From: Mimachlamys varia
Lineage: Eukaryota; Mollusca; Bivalvia; Pectinida; Pectinidae
Assembly: GCA_947623455.1 (NCBI GenBank)
Contig: OX392536.1
Coordinates: 12,643,282-12,707,281 of the forward strand
Direction of reading: 5' to 3'
DNA: 64,000 nt
The position numbers and the translations under genes were made by a program. Positions within the stretch are counted from its first letter, which is position 1; each line of letters starts with the position of its first letter. Below, piece after piece: positions 1 to 15,900 of this stretch. The notes beneath the pieces are model-generated. The model was not told where the DNA came from and ran no database searches. It worked only from the letters and a program-made list of their open reading frames with translations.

Positions 1-766
1 TATGAGCAAGTCTTAAGGTTGCCATATTGATCTCATTAAAAGATATTCTGTATCCTTGTATGACATGAAGATTGACGTTTTTTATTTAACTTAAGCTCAA
101 TAGTATGTCTTCTTGTTGTGATTGAGAATGATTACTTTGAGGACTTGACATTTACTAGGATGTTAGTTAGATTTACATTGTTAATATCGTCGATGAAGCA
201 AAAGACGCTTACTCTTTCGGAATATCTAGTCGTATTTTCTTGTACTTTTTTAAATATCTCTGTGTAAATCTTTACTTTGCTTCTATTTTGTACCTAATTT
301 AATCGATTTTGGGTTCTAATTTTGATGTGAGATTATGGTTTTGTTGACGCTTTGGTATTTTCTGATTTTTTTTAATATCTTACACATTATTAAAATATTT
401 TATTTGTATTTAAATTATCATCATAAACTCTATTAAAACCGTTCAACTGTCATATATCAAATTACAGTTGGTTTTATATACATAATCAAAATATTTCACT
501 TTTCGTATATAAAATTACAACGAACATCTACCTTACAAATATTTCACTTGTCATTGTTAAAATTCTATGTATAAATAAAAATCATCAAATTAAAATCAAT
601 TGATTTAGTATTTTCGGTTTTTTTCTCGAAAAATAAAAGACATTTTACTTTAATAAGTACAATTACATGTAATATTAGAAGTCAGATACCTGTGTATACA
701 GAAAATGGGGTAATATATTGGAGATAGTGATACTGTCGGTGTACACGAGGGAACTGAACTCGTTAC
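1..766 (-). other. Start of P4HA intron 6, no exon seen
   Basis: AT-rich single-copy-looking DNA downstream of the exon 6 donor on the minus strand. I found no stretch resembling the next prolyl hydroxylase exons, which would carry the catalytic His-x-Asp, and no tandem repeat. The intron therefore continues past the left edge of the window. Confidence 0.6.
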
Positions 767-931
767 CTGGCTCTCTGCCCGGCTACGTAATTCACGTATT
801 TCTGCGTCTGAAATCAGGCCATGGAACATGGATATTCGGGGGGACTCGTGAACAACCTCCTCCCTCACCCTGTACAAGGCTACTCGTGTAGGTCTGTACC
901 GACATTTCAGTCGGGAGGTTTCTGCAGCCAG
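767..931 (-). CDS. P4HA: P4HA exon 6: linker end and start of catalytic domain
   Basis: 165 nt, phase 0 at both ends, 55 codons. It starts LAAETSRLKCRY and continues to FHGLISDAEIRELRSRAESQ. This matches the vertebrate segment with CRY, then PRII-FHD-ISDAEI, just before the catalytic double-stranded beta-helix. The donor is CAG|GTAACG at 767/766 and the acceptor is ATTGCAG|CTG at 931. A second AG, giving a start at 921, would change the phase to 1. That would fit exon 4 directly but would skip exon 5, so I prefer 931. It is the last exon in the window. Confidence 0.88.
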
Positions 932-3900
932 CTGCAATTTAAAATAGTTGTAATATCAAGGTGTTATTGGTAAAGTAAGTTTTTTCGTTTTAAAGGGGTT
1001 GAAGTCGGGAATAATAAGCATACAAATGAAGGGTATCTATAAAGTAAAATAGCGAATGACATTTGAATATAAATTACAGCTGTAACTGGGAGGTTACATG
1101 ATGTAGACAAAACATCTGGAGTGATACAAGACAAAGGGCATGAAAACACCCCAAAACGTCTGGAGTGATACAAGATAAAGGGCCTTAACATCTCCCTTAC
1201 AAATACACTGTACTTTTACATAGCCCTGACAAAGATACAGTACCTTTACACCTCCCTGACAAAGACACTTAACCTTTAACCCTCCCTGACAAAGACACTT
1301 AACCTTTACACCTCCCTGACAAATACAATGTACTTTTACATGACCCTGACAAAGACACTGTACTTTTACATAGCCCTGACAAAGATACAGTACCTTTACA
1401 CCTCCCTGACAAAGACACTTAACCTTTAACCCTCCCTGACAAAGACACTTAACCTTTACACCTCCCTGACAAATACAATGTACTTTTACATGACCCTGAC
1501 AAAGACACTGTACTTTTACATAGCCCTGACAAAGATACAGTACCTTTACACCTCCCTGACAAAGACACTTAACCTTTAACCCTCCCTGACAAAGACACTT
1601 AACCTTTACACCTCCCTGACAAATACAATGTACTTTTACATGACCCTGACAAAGACACTGTACTTTTACATAGCCCTGACAAAGATACAGTACCTTTACA
1701 CCTCCCTGACAAAGACACTGTTCCTTTACACCTCCCTGACAAAGACACTTAACCTTTACACCTCCCTGACAAAGACACTTAACCTTTACACCTCCCTGAC
1801 AAATATAATGTACTTTTACATGACCCTGACAAAGACACTGTACTTTTACATAGCCCTGACAAAGATACAGTACCTTTACACCTCCCTGACAAAGACACTG
1901 TTCCTTTACACCTCCCTGACAAAGACACTGTACCTTTACACCTCCCTGACAAAGACACTTAACCTTTACACCTCCCTGACAAAGACACTTAACCTTAACA
2001 CCTCCCTGACAAAGACACTTAACCTTTACACCTCCCTAACAAATACAATGTACTTTTACATGACCCTGACAAAGACACTGTACTTTTACATGACCCTGAC
2101 AAAGACACTGTAGCTTTACACCTCCCTGGCAAAGACATTGTACCTTTACATGACCCTGACAAAGACACTGTACCTTTACATCTCCCTAACAAAGACACTT
2201 AACCTTTACACCTCCCTGACAAATCCACTGTACTTTTACATGACCCTGACAAAGACACTGTACCTTTACATCTCCCTGACAAAGACACTGTACCTTTACA
2301 CCTCCCTGACAAAGACACTGTAGCTTTACACCTCCCTGACAAAGACATTGTACCTTTACATGACCCTGACAAAGACACTGTACCTTTACACCTCCCTGAC
2401 AAAGACATTGTACCTTTACATGACCCTGACAAAGACACTGTACCTTTACACTTCCCTGACAAAGACACTGTACCTTTACACTTCCCTGACAAAGACACTG
2501 TACCTTTACACCTCCCTGACAAAGGCACTGTACCTTTACACTTCCCTGACAAAGACACTGTACCTTTACACCTCCCTGACAAAGACACTTAACCTTTACA
2601 CCTTCCTGACAAAGACACTTAACCTTTACACCTCCCTAACAAAGACACTTAACCTTTACACCTCCCTAACAAAGACACTTAACCTTTACACCTCCCTGAC
2701 AAAGACACTGTACTTTTACACCTCCCTAACAAAGACACTTAACCTTTACACTTCCCTGACAAAGACACTGTACCTTCACATGGCCCTAACAAAGACACTT
2801 AACCTTTACACCTCCCTGACAAAGACACTGTACTTTTACATCTCCCTAACAAAGACACTTAACCTTTACACCTCCCTGACAAATACACTGTACTTTTACA
2901 CCTCCCTGACAAATCCACTGTACTTTTACATGGCCTTGACAAAGACACTGTACCTTTACATCTCCCTAACAAAGACACTTAACCTTTACACCTCCTTGAC
3001 AAATACACTGTACTTTTAAACCTCCCTGACAAATCCACTGTACTTTTAAACCTCCCTGACAAATCCACTGTACTTTTACATGACCCTGACAAAGACACTG
3101 TACCTTTACATCTCCCTGACAAAGACACTGTACCTTTACACCTCCCTGACAAAGACACTGTACCTTCACATGGCCCTGACAAAGACACTGTACCTTTACA
3201 CCTCCCTGACAAAGACACTTTACCTTAACACCTCCCTGACAAAGACACTATACCTTTACATGGCCCTGACAAAGACACTTTACCTTTACACCTCCCTGAC
3301 AAAGACACTGTACCTTTACACTCCCCTGACAAAGGCACTGTACCTTTCCCCCTCCTTACAAAGACACTATACCTTAACATGGCCAAAACAAAGACACTGT
3401 ACATTTACACGCCCTGACAAAGACCCTGTACCTTAACAGCTCCCTGACAAAGACACTATCCTTTTACACTTCACTGACAAAGACACTGTACCTTTACATG
3501 ACCCTGACAAAGACACTATACATTTACATGGCCCGGACAAAGACACTGTACCTTTACACCTCCCTGACAAAGACACTATCCTTTTACACTTCACTGACAA
3601 AGACACTGTACCTTTACATGACCCTGACAAAGACACTATACATTTACATGGCCCGGACAAAGACACTGTACCTTTACACCTTCCTGACAAAGACACTATC
3701 CTTTTACACTTCCCTGACAAAGACACTGTACCTTTACATGACCCTGACAAAGACACTATACCTTTACATAGCCCTGACAAAGACACTATACCTTTACACT
3801 TCCCTGACAAAGACACTGTACCTTTACATGGCCCGGACAAAGACACTGTACCTTTACACCTCCCTAACAAATACACTGTACATTTACATGGCCCTGACAA

Positions 3901-6900
3901 AGACACTGTACCTTTACACCTCCCTGACAAAGACACTTTACCTTAACACCTCCCTAAAAAGACACTATACCATTAAATGGCCCTGACAAACACACTGTAC
4001 CTGTACATCTCCCTCACAAAGACACTATACCTTTACATGGCCCTGACAAAGACATTTTACCTTTACACCTCCCTGACAAAGACACTTTACCTTTACACCT
4101 CCCTCACAAAGACACTATACCTTTACATGGCCCTGACAAAGACATTTTACCTTTACACCTCCCTGACAAAGACACTTTACCTTTACACCTCCATGACAAA
4201 GACACTATACCTTAACATGGCCCTACTAAAGACACTGTACCTTAATATGGCCCTACCAAAGACACTTTACCTTTGCACCTCCCTGACAAAGACACTGTAC
4301 CTTTACATGGCCCTGGCAAAGACACTGTACCTTTACACCTCCCTGACAAAGACATTGTACATTTACATGGCCTTGATAAAGATACAGTACCTTTACACCT
4401 CCCTGACAAAGACACGTTACCTTTACACAGCCCTGACAAAGACACTGTAGCTTTACATCTCCCTGACAAAGACACTGAACGTTTACACCTCCATGACAAC
4501 GACACTATACATTTACACCTCCCTGACAAAGACACTGTACCTTTACATGGCCTTGACAAAGACACTGAACCTTTACATCTCCCTGACAAAGACACTGTAC
4601 CTTTACATGGCCTTGACAAAGACACAGTACCTTTACACCTCCCTGACAAAGATACTGCACCTTTAAATCTCCATGTCAAAGACACTGTACCTTTACATCT
4701 CCCCGACAAAGACACTGTACCTTTACACCTCTCTTACAAAGACACTGTATCTTTACATCTCCCTGACAAAGACACTGTACTTTTACATCTCCCTGACAAA
4801 GACACTGTACCTTTACACCTCCCTTACAAAGACACTGTAACTTTACATCTCCCTGACAAAGACACTGTACCTTTACATCTCCCTGACAAAGACACTATAC
4901 CTTTACTTGGCCTTGACAAAGACACTGTACCTTTGCACCTCCCTAACAAATACACTGTACCTTTACACCTCCCTGACAAAGACATGAACCTTCACATCTC
5001 CCTGACAAAGACACTTTACCTTTACACCTCCATGACAAAGACACTGTATCTTTACATGGCCCTGACAAAGACACTGTACCTTTACTTGGCCTTGACAAAG
5101 ACATTGTACCTTTACATCTCCCTAACAAAGACACTGTATCTTTACAGTTCCCTGACAAGGACACTGTACCTTTACACCTCCCTAACAAAAACACTATACC
5201 TTTAAACCTCCCTGACAAAAACACCGTACCTTTACACCTCCCTGACAAAGACACTGTAGCTTTACACCTCCCTGACAAAGACATTGTACCTTTACATGAC
5301 CCTGACAAAGACACTGTACCTTTACATCTCCCTAACAAAGACACTTAACCTTTACACCTCCCTGACAAATCCACTGTACTTTTACATGACCCTGACAAAG
5401 ACACTGTACCTTTACATCTCCCTGACAAAAACACTGTACCTTTACACCTCCCTGACAAAGACACTGTAGCTTTACACCTCCCTGACAAAGACACTTTACC
5501 TTTACACAGCCCTGACAAAGACACTGTAGCTTTACATCTCCCTGACAAAGACACTGAACGTTTACACCTCCATGACAAAGACACTATACATTTACACCTC
5601 CCTGACAAAGACACTGTACCTTTACATGGCCTTGACAAAGACACTGAACCTTTACATCTCCCTGACAAAGACACTTTACCTTTACATGGCCTTGACAAAG
5701 ACACTGTACCTTTACACCTCCCTGACAAAGATACTGCACCTTTAAATCTCCATGTCAAAGACACTGTACTTTTACATCTCCCTTACGAAAGACACTGTAT
5801 CTTTACATCTCCCTGACAAAGACACTGTACTTTTACATCTCCCTGACAAAGACACTGTACCTTTACACTTCCCTGACAAAGACACTGTACCTTTACACCT
5901 CCCTGACAAAGACACTGTACTTTTACATCTCCCTGACAAAGACACTGTACCTTTACACCTCCCTTACAAAGACACTGTAACTTTACATCTCCCTGACAAA
6001 GACACTGTACCTTTACATCTCCCTGACAAAGACACTATACCTTTACTTGGCCTTGACAAAGACACTGTACCTTTACACCTCCCTAACAAATACACTGTAC
6101 CTTTACACCTCCCTGACAAAGACACTTTACCTTTACACCTCCATGACAAAGACACTGTATCTTTACATGGCCCTGACAAAGACACTGTACTTTTTCTTGG
6201 CCTTGACAAAAACATTGTACCTTTACATCTCCCTAACAAAGACACTGTATCTTTACAGTTCCCTGACAAGGACACTGTACCTTTACACCTCCCTAACAAA
6301 GACACTATACCTTTACACCTCCATGACAAAAACACCGTACCTTTACACCTCCCTGACAAAGACACTGTACCTTTACACCTCCCTAACAAATACACTGTAC
6401 ATTTACATGGCCCTGACAAAGACACTGTACCTTTACACCTCCCTGACAAAGACACTTTACCTTAACACCTCCCTGACAAAGACACTATACCATTAAATGG
6501 CCCTGACAAAGACACTGTACCTGTACATCTCCCTAACAAAGACATTATACCTTTACACCTCCCTGACAAAGACACTTTACCTTTACTACTCCCTGACAAA
6601 GACACTTAACCTTTACACCTCCCTGACAAAGACACTATACCTTTACATGGCCCTGACAAAGACATTTTACCTTTACACCTCCCTGACAAAGACACTTTAC
6701 CTTTACACCTCCATGACAAAGACACTATACCTTAATATGGCCCTACCACAGACACTTTACCTTTGCACCTCCCTGACAAAGACACTGTACCTTTACATGG
6801 CCCTGGCAAAGACACTGTACCTTTACACCTCCATGACAAAGACATTGTACCTTTACATGGCCTTGACAAAGATACAGTACCTTTACACCTCCCTGACAAA

Positions 6901-9900
6901 GACACTTTACCTTTACACATCCCTGACAAAGACACTGTAGCTTTACATCTCCCTGACAAAGACACTGAACTTTTACACCTCCATGACAAAGACACTATAC
7001 CTTTACACCTCCCTGACAAAGACACTATACATTTACACCTCCCTGACAAAGACACTATTCCTTTACATTGCTCTGACAAAGACACTATACCTTTACATGG
7101 CGTTGACAAAGACACTTTACCTTTACATTGCTCTGACAAAGACAATATACCTTTACACCTCCTGTACAAAGACACTGTACCATAACATGGCCTTGACATA
7201 GACACTGTACCTTTACACCTCCCTGACAAAGACACTGTACCTTTACATGGCCTTGACAAAGACACTGAACCTTTACATCTCCCTGACAAAGACACTGTAC
7301 CTTTACACCTCCCTTACAAAGACACTGTACCTTTACATATCCCTGACAAAGACACTATACCTTAACTTGGCCTTGACAAAGACACTGTACCTTTAACACA
7401 TCTCTAACAAATACACTGTACCTTTACATGACCCTGACAAAGACACTGTACCTTTACACCTCTCTTACAAAGACACTGTATCTTTACATCTCCCTGACAA
7501 AGACACTGTACTTTTACATCTCCCTGACAAAGACACTGTACCTTTACACCTCCCTTACAAAGACACTGTAACTTTACATCTCCCTGACAAAGACACTGTA
7601 CCTTTACATCTCCCTGACAAAGACACTATACCTTTACTTGGCCTTGACAAAGACACTGTACCTTTGCACCTCCCTAACAAATACACTGTACCTTTACACC
7701 TCCCTGACAAAGACATGAACCTTCACATCTCCCTGACAAAGACACTTTACCTTTACACCTCCATGACAAAGACACTGTATCTTTACATGGCCCTGACAAA
7801 GACACTGTACCTTTACTTGGCCTTGACAAAGACATTGTACCTTTACATCTCCCTAACAAAGACACTGTATCTTTACAGTTCCCTGACAAGGACACTGTAC
7901 CTTTACACCTCCATAACAAAAACACTATACCTTTAAACCTCCCTGACAAAAACACCGTACCTTTACACCTCCCTGACAAAGACACTGTAGCTTTACACCT
8001 CCCTGACAAAGACATTGTACCTTTACATGACCCTGACAAAGACACTGTACCTTTACATCTCCCTAACAAAGACACTTAACCTTTACACCTCCCTGACAAA
8101 TCCACTGTACTTTTACATGACCCTGACAAAGACACTGTACCTTTACATCTCCCTGACAAAAACACTGTACCTTTACACCTCCCTGACAAAGACACTGTAG
8201 CTTTACACCTCCCTGACAAAGACACTTTACCTTTACACAGCCCTGACAAAGACACTGTAGCTTTACATCTCCCTGACAAAGACACTGAACGTTTACACCT
8301 CCATGACAAAGACACTATACATTTACACCTCCCTGACAAAGACACTGTACCTTTACATGGCCTTGACAAAGACACTGAACCTTTACATCTCCCTGACAAA
8401 GACACTTTACCTTTACATGGCCTTGACAAAGACACTGTACCTTTACACCTCCCTGACAAAGATACTGCACCTTTAAATCTCCATGTCAAAGACACTGTAC
8501 TTTTACATCTCCCTTACGAAAGACACTGTATCTTTACATCTCCCTGACAAAGACACTGTACTTTTACATCTCCCTGACAAAGACACTGTACCTTTACACC
8601 TCCCTTACAAAGACACTGTAACTTTACATCTCCCTGACAAAGACACTGTACCTTTACATCTCCCTGACAAAGACACTATACCTTTACTTGGCCTTGACAA
8701 AGACACTGTACCTTTACACCTCCCTAACAAATACACTGTACCTTTACACCTCCCTGACAAAGACACTTTACCTTTACACCTCCATGACAAAGACACTGTA
8801 TCTTTACATGGCCCTGACAAAGACACTGTACTTTTTCTTGGCCTTGACAAAAACATTGTACCTTTACATCTCCCTAACAAAGACACTGTATCTTTACAGT
8901 TCCCTGACAAGGACACTGTACCTTTACACCTCCCTAACAAAGACACTATACCTTCACACCTCCATGACAAAAACACCGTACCTTTACACCTCCCTGACAA
9001 AGACACTGTACCTTTACACCTCCCTAACAAATACACTGTACATTTACATGGCCCTGACAAAGACACTGTACCTTTACACCTCCCTGACAAAGACACTTTA
9101 CCTTAACACCTCCCTGACAAAGACACTATACCATTAAATGGCCCTGACAAAGACACTGTACCTGTACATCTCCCTAACAAAGACATTATACCTTTACACC
9201 TCCCTGACAAAGACACTTTACCTTTACTACTCCCTGACAAAGACACTTAACCTTTACACCTCCCTGACAAAGACACTATACCTTTACATGGCCCTGACAA
9301 AGACATTTTACCTTTACACCTCCCTGACAAAGACACTTTACCTTTACACCTCCATGACAAAGACACTATACCTTAATATGGCCCTACCAAAGACACTTTA
9401 CCTTTGCACCTCCCTGACAAAGACACTGTACCTTTACATGGCCCTGGCAAAGACACTGTACCTTTACACCTCCATGACAAAGACATTGTACCTTTACATG
9501 GCCTTGACAAAGATACAGTACCTTTACACCTCCCTGACAAAGACACTTTACCTTTACACATCCCTGACAAAGACACTGTAGCTTTACATCTCCCTGACAA
9601 AGACACTGAACTTTTACACCTCCATGACAAAGACACTATACATTTACACCTCCCTGACAAAGACACTATTCCTTTACATTGCTCTGACAAAGACACTATA
9701 CCTTTACATGGCGTTGACAAAGACACTTTACCTTTACATTGCTCTGACAAAGACAATATACCTTTACACCTCCTGTACAAAGACACTGTACCATAACATG
9801 GCCTTGACATAGACACTGTACCTTTACACCTCCCTGACAAAGACACTGTACCTTTACATGGCCTTGACAAAGACACTGAACCTTTACATCTCCCTGACAA

Positions 9901-12900
9901 AGACACTGTACCTTTACACCTCCCTTACAAAGACACTGTACCTTTACATATCCCTGACAAAGACACTATACCTTAACTTGGCCTTGACAAAGACACTGTA
10001 CCTTTAACACCTCTCTAACAAATACACTGTACCTTTACATGACCCTGACAAAGACACTGTACCTTTACACCTCCCTGACAAAGACACTGTATCTTTACAC
10101 TTCCCTGACAAAGATACAGTACCTTAATACCTCCCTGACAAAGACACTATACCTTTACACTTCCCTAACAAATACACTGTACATTTACATGGCCTTGATA
10201 AAGACACTGTACCTTTACATCTCCCTAACAAAGACACTGTACCTTTACATCTCCCTAACAAAGACACTATACCTTCACACCTCCCTGACAAAGACACTGT
10301 ACCTTTACACTCCCCTGACAAAGGCACTGTACCTTTCCCCCTCCTTACAAAGACACTATACCTTAACATGGCCAAAACAAAGACACTGTACATTTACACG
10401 CCCTGACAAAGACACTGTACCTTAACACCTCCCTGACAAAGACACTATCCTTTTACACTTCACTGACAAAGACACTGTACCTTTACATGACCCTGACAAA
10501 GACACTATACATTTACATGGCCCGGACAAAGACACTGTACCTTTACACCTCCCTGACAAAGACACTATCCTTTTACACTTCACTGACAAAGACACTGTAC
10601 CTTTACATGACCCTGACAAAGACACTATACATTTACATGGCCCGGACAAAGACACTGTACCTTTACACCTCCCTGACAAAGACACTATCCTTTTACACTT
10701 CCCTGACAAAGACACTGTACCTTTACATGACCCTGACAAAGACACTATACCTTTACATAGCCCTGACAAAGACACTATACCTTTACACTTCCCTGACAAA
10801 GACACTATCCCTTTACACTTCCCTGACAAAGACACTGTACCTTTACATGGCCCGGACAAAGACACTGTACCTTTACACCTCCCTAACAAATACACTGTAC
10901 ATTTACATGGCCCTGACAAAGACACTGTACCTTTACACCTCCCTGACAAAGACACTTTACCTTAACACCTCCCTAAAAAGACACTATACCATTAAATGGC
11001 CCTGACAAACACACTGTACCTGTACATCTCCCTCACAAAGACACTATACCTTTACATGGCCCTGACAAAGACATTTTACCTTTACACCTCCCTGACAAAG
11101 ACACTTTACCTTTACACCTCCCTCACAAAGACACTATACCTTTACATGGCCCTGACAAAGACATTTTACCTTTACACCTCCCTGACAAAGACACTTTACC
11201 TTTACACCTCCATGACAAAGACACTATACCTTAACATGGCCCTACTAAAGACACTGTACCTTAATATGGCCCTACCAAAGACACTTTACCTTTGCACCTC
11301 CCTGACAAAGACACTGTACCTTTACATGGCCCTGGCAAAGACACTGTACCTTTACACCTCCCTGACAAAGACATTGTACATTTACATGGCCTTGATAAAG
11401 ATACAGTACCTTTACACCTCCCTGACAAAGACACGTTACCTTTACACAGCCCTGACAAAGACACTGTAGCTTTACATCTCCCTGACAAAGACACTGAACG
11501 TTTACACCTCCATGACAACGACACTATACATTTACACCTCCCTGACAAAGACACTGTACCTTTACATGGCCTTGACAAAGACACTGAACCTTTACATCTC
11601 CCTGACAAAGACACTGTACCTTTACATGGCCTTGACAAAGACACAGTACCTTTACACCTCCCTGACAAAGATACTGCACCTTTAAATCTCCATGTCAAAG
11701 ACACTGTACCTTTACATCTCCCCGACAAAGACACTGTACCTTTACACCTCTCTTACAAAGACACTGTATCTTTACATCTCCCTGACAAAGACACTGTACT
11801 TTTACATCTCCCTGACAAAGACACTGTACCTTAACACCTCCCTTACAAAGACACTGTAACTTTACATCTCCCTGACAAAGACACTGTACCTTTACATCTC
11901 CCTGACAAAGACACTATACCTTTACTTGGCCTTGACAAAGACACTGTACCTTTGCACCTCCCTAACAAATACACTGTACCTTTACACCTCCCTGACAAAG
12001 ACATGAACCTTCACATCTCCCTGACAAAGACACTTTACCTTTACACCTCCATGACAAAGACACTGTATCTTTACATGGCCCTGACAAAGACACTGTACCT
12101 TTACTTGGCCTTGACAAAGACATTGTACCTTTACATCTCCCTAACAAAGACACTGTATCTTTACAGTTCCCTGACAAGGACACTGTACCTTTACACCTCC
12201 CTAACAAAAACACTATACCTTTAAACCTCCCTGACAAAAACACCGTACCTTTACACCTCCCTGACAAAGACACTGTAGCTTTACACCTCCCTGACAAAGA
12301 CATTGTACCTTTACATGACCCTGACAAAGACACTGTACCTTTACATCTCCCTAACAAAGACACTTAACCTTTACACCTCCCTGACAAATCCACTGTACTT
12401 TTACATGACCCTGACAAAGACACTGTACCTTTACATCTCCCTGACAAAAACACTGTACCTTTACACCTCCCTGACAAAGACACTTTACCTTTACACCTCC
12501 CTGACAAAGACATTGTACCTTTACATGGCCCTGACAAAGACATTTTACCTTTACATCTCCCTGACAAAGACACCTTACCTTTACACCTCCATGACAAAGA
12601 CACTATACTTTAACATGGCCCTACCAAAGACACTGTACCTTAATATGGCCCTACCAAAGACACTTTACCTTTGCACCTCCCTGACAAAGACACTGTAACT
12701 TTACATGGCCCTGGCAAAGACACTGTACCTTTACACCTCCCTGACAAAGACATTGTACCTTTACATGGCCTTGACAAAGATACAGTACCTTTACACAGCC
12801 CTGACAAAGACACTGTAGCTTTACATCTCCCTGACAAAGACACTGAACGTTTACACCTCCATGACAAAGACACTATACATTTACACCTCCCTGACAAAGA

Positions 12901-15900
12901 CACTGTACCTTTACATGGCCTTGACAAAGACACTGAACCTTTACATCCCCCTGACAAAGACACTGTACCTTTACATGGCCTTGACAAAGACACTGAACCT
13001 TTACATCCCCCTGACAAAGACACTATACCTTTACATGACCCTGACAAAGACACTGTACCTTTACACCTCCCTGACAAAGAAACTTTACCTTAACACCTCC
13101 CTAAAAAAGACACTATACCATTAAATGGCCCTGACAAAGACACTGTACCTGTACATCTCCCTAACAAAGACATTATACCTTTACACCTCCCTGAAAAAGA
13201 CACTGTACCTTTACACCTTCCTCACAAAGACACTATACCTTTACATGGCCCTGACAAAGACATTTTACCTTTACACCTCCCTGACAAAGACACTTTACCT
13301 TTACACCTCCATGACAAAGACACTATACTTTAACATGGCCCTACCAAAGACACTGTACCTTAATATGGCCCTACCAAAGACACTTTACTTTTGCACCTCC
13401 CTGACAAAGACACTGTACCTTTACATGGCCCTGGCAAAGACACTGTACCTTTACACCTCCCTGACAAAGATATTGTACCTTTACATGGCCTTGACAAAGA
13501 TACAGTACCTTTACACCTCCCTGACAAAGACACTTTACCTTTACACAGCCCTGACAAAGACACTGTAGCTTTACATCTCCCTGACAAAGACACTGAACGT
13601 TTACACCTCCATGACAAAGACACTATACATTTACACCTCCCTGACAAAGACACTGTACCTTTACATGGCCTTGACAAAGACACTGAACCTTTACATCTCC
13701 CTGACAAAGACACTTTACCTTTACATGGCCTTGACAAAGACACTGTACCTTTACACCTCCCTGACAAAGATACTGCACCTTTAAATCTCCATGTCAAAGA
13801 CACTGTACTTTTACATCTCCCTTACGAAAGACACTGTATCTTTACATCTCCCTGACAAAGACACTGTACTTTTACATCTCCCTGACAAAGACACTGTACC
13901 TTTACACCTCCCTTACAAAGACACTGTAACTTTACATCTCCCTGACAAAGACACTGTACCTTTACATCTCCCTGACAAAGACACTATACCTTTACTTGGC
14001 CTTGACAAAGACACTGTACCTTTACACCTCCCTAACAAATACACTGTACCTTTACACCTCCCTGACAAAGACACTTTACCTTTACACCTCCATGACAAAG
14101 ACACTGTATCTTTACATGGCCCTGACAAAGACACTGTACTTTTTCTTGGCCTTGACAAAAACATTGTACCTTTACATCTCCCTAACAAAGACACTGTATC
14201 TTAACAGTTCCCTGACAAGGACACTGTACCTTTACACCTCCCTAACAAAGACACTATACCTTTACACCTCCATGACAAAAACACCGTACCTTTACACCTC
14301 CCTGACAAAGACACTGTACCTTTACACCTCCCTAACAAATACACTGTACATTTACATGGCCCTGACAAAGACACTGTACCTTTACACCTCCCTGACAAAG
14401 ACACTTTACCTTAACACCTCCCTGACAAAGACACTATACCATTAAATGGCCCTGACAAAGACACTGTACCTGTACATCTCCCTAACAAAGACATTATACC
14501 TTTACACCTCCCTGACAAAGACACTTTACCTTTACTACTCCCTGACAAAGACACTTAACCTTTACACCTCCCTGACAAAGACACTATACCTTTACATGGC
14601 CCTGACAAAGACATTTTACCTTTACACCTCCCTGACAAAGACACTTTACCTTTACACCTCCATGACAAAGACACTATACCTTAATATGGCCCTACCAAAG
14701 ACACTTTACCTTTGCACCTCCCTGACAAAGACACTGTACCTTTACATGGCCCTGGCAAAGACACTGTACCTTTACACCTACATGACAAAGACATTGTACC
14801 TTTACATGGCCTTGACAAAGATACAGTACCTTTACACCTCCCTGACAAAGACACTTTACCTTTACACATCCCTGACAAAGACACTGTAGCTTTACATCTC
14901 CCTGACAAAGACACTGAACTTTTACACCTCCATGACAAAGACACTATACATTTACACCTCCCTGACAAAGACACTATTCCTTTACATTGCTCTGACAAAG
15001 ACACTATACCTTTACATGGCGTTGACAAAGACACTTTACCTTTACATTGCTCTGACAAAGACAATATACCTTTACACCTCCTGTACAAAGACACTGTACC
15101 ATAACATGGCCTTGACATAGACACTGTACCTTTACACCTCCCTGACAAAGACACTGTACCTTTACATGGCCTTGACAAAGACACTGAACCTTTACATCTC
15201 CCTGACAAAGACACTGTACCTTTACACCTCCCTTACAAAGACACTGTACCTTTACATATCCCTGACAAAGACACTATACCTTAACTTGGCCTTGACAAAG
15301 ACACTGTACCTTTAACACCTCTCTAACAAATACACTGTACCTTTACATGACCCTGACAAAGACACTGTACCTTTACACCTCCCTGACAAAGACACTGTAT
15401 CTTTACACTTCCCTGACAAAGATACAGTACCTTAATACCTCCCTGACAAAGACACTATACCTTTACACTTCCCTAACAAATACACTGTACATTTACATGG
15501 CCTTGATAAAGACACTGTACCTTTACATCTCCCTAACAAAGACACTGTACCTTTACATCTCCCTAACAAAGACACTATACCTTCACACCTCCCTGACAAA
15601 GACACTATGCCTTTACATGGCCCGGACAAAGACACTGTACCTTAACATCTCCCTGACAAAGATACAGTACCTTTACACCTCCCTACCAAAGACACTATAC
15701 ATTTACACGCCCTGACAAAGACACTGTACCTTTCCACCTCCCTGATAAAGACACTATCCCTTTACATGGCCCTGACAAAGATATAGTACCTTTACACCTC
15801 CCTACCAAAGACACTATACATTTACACGCCTTGACAAAGACACTGTTCCTTCACACCTCCCTGACATAGACACTGTACCTTTACACCTCCCTTTCAAAGA

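Noticed and set aside
767..921. Exon 6 starting at 921 and joined directly to exon 4
   Set aside because: The phase would fit, but it drops the LCQG segment found in exon 5. The 931 start gives family-like spacing between LCQG and CRY.
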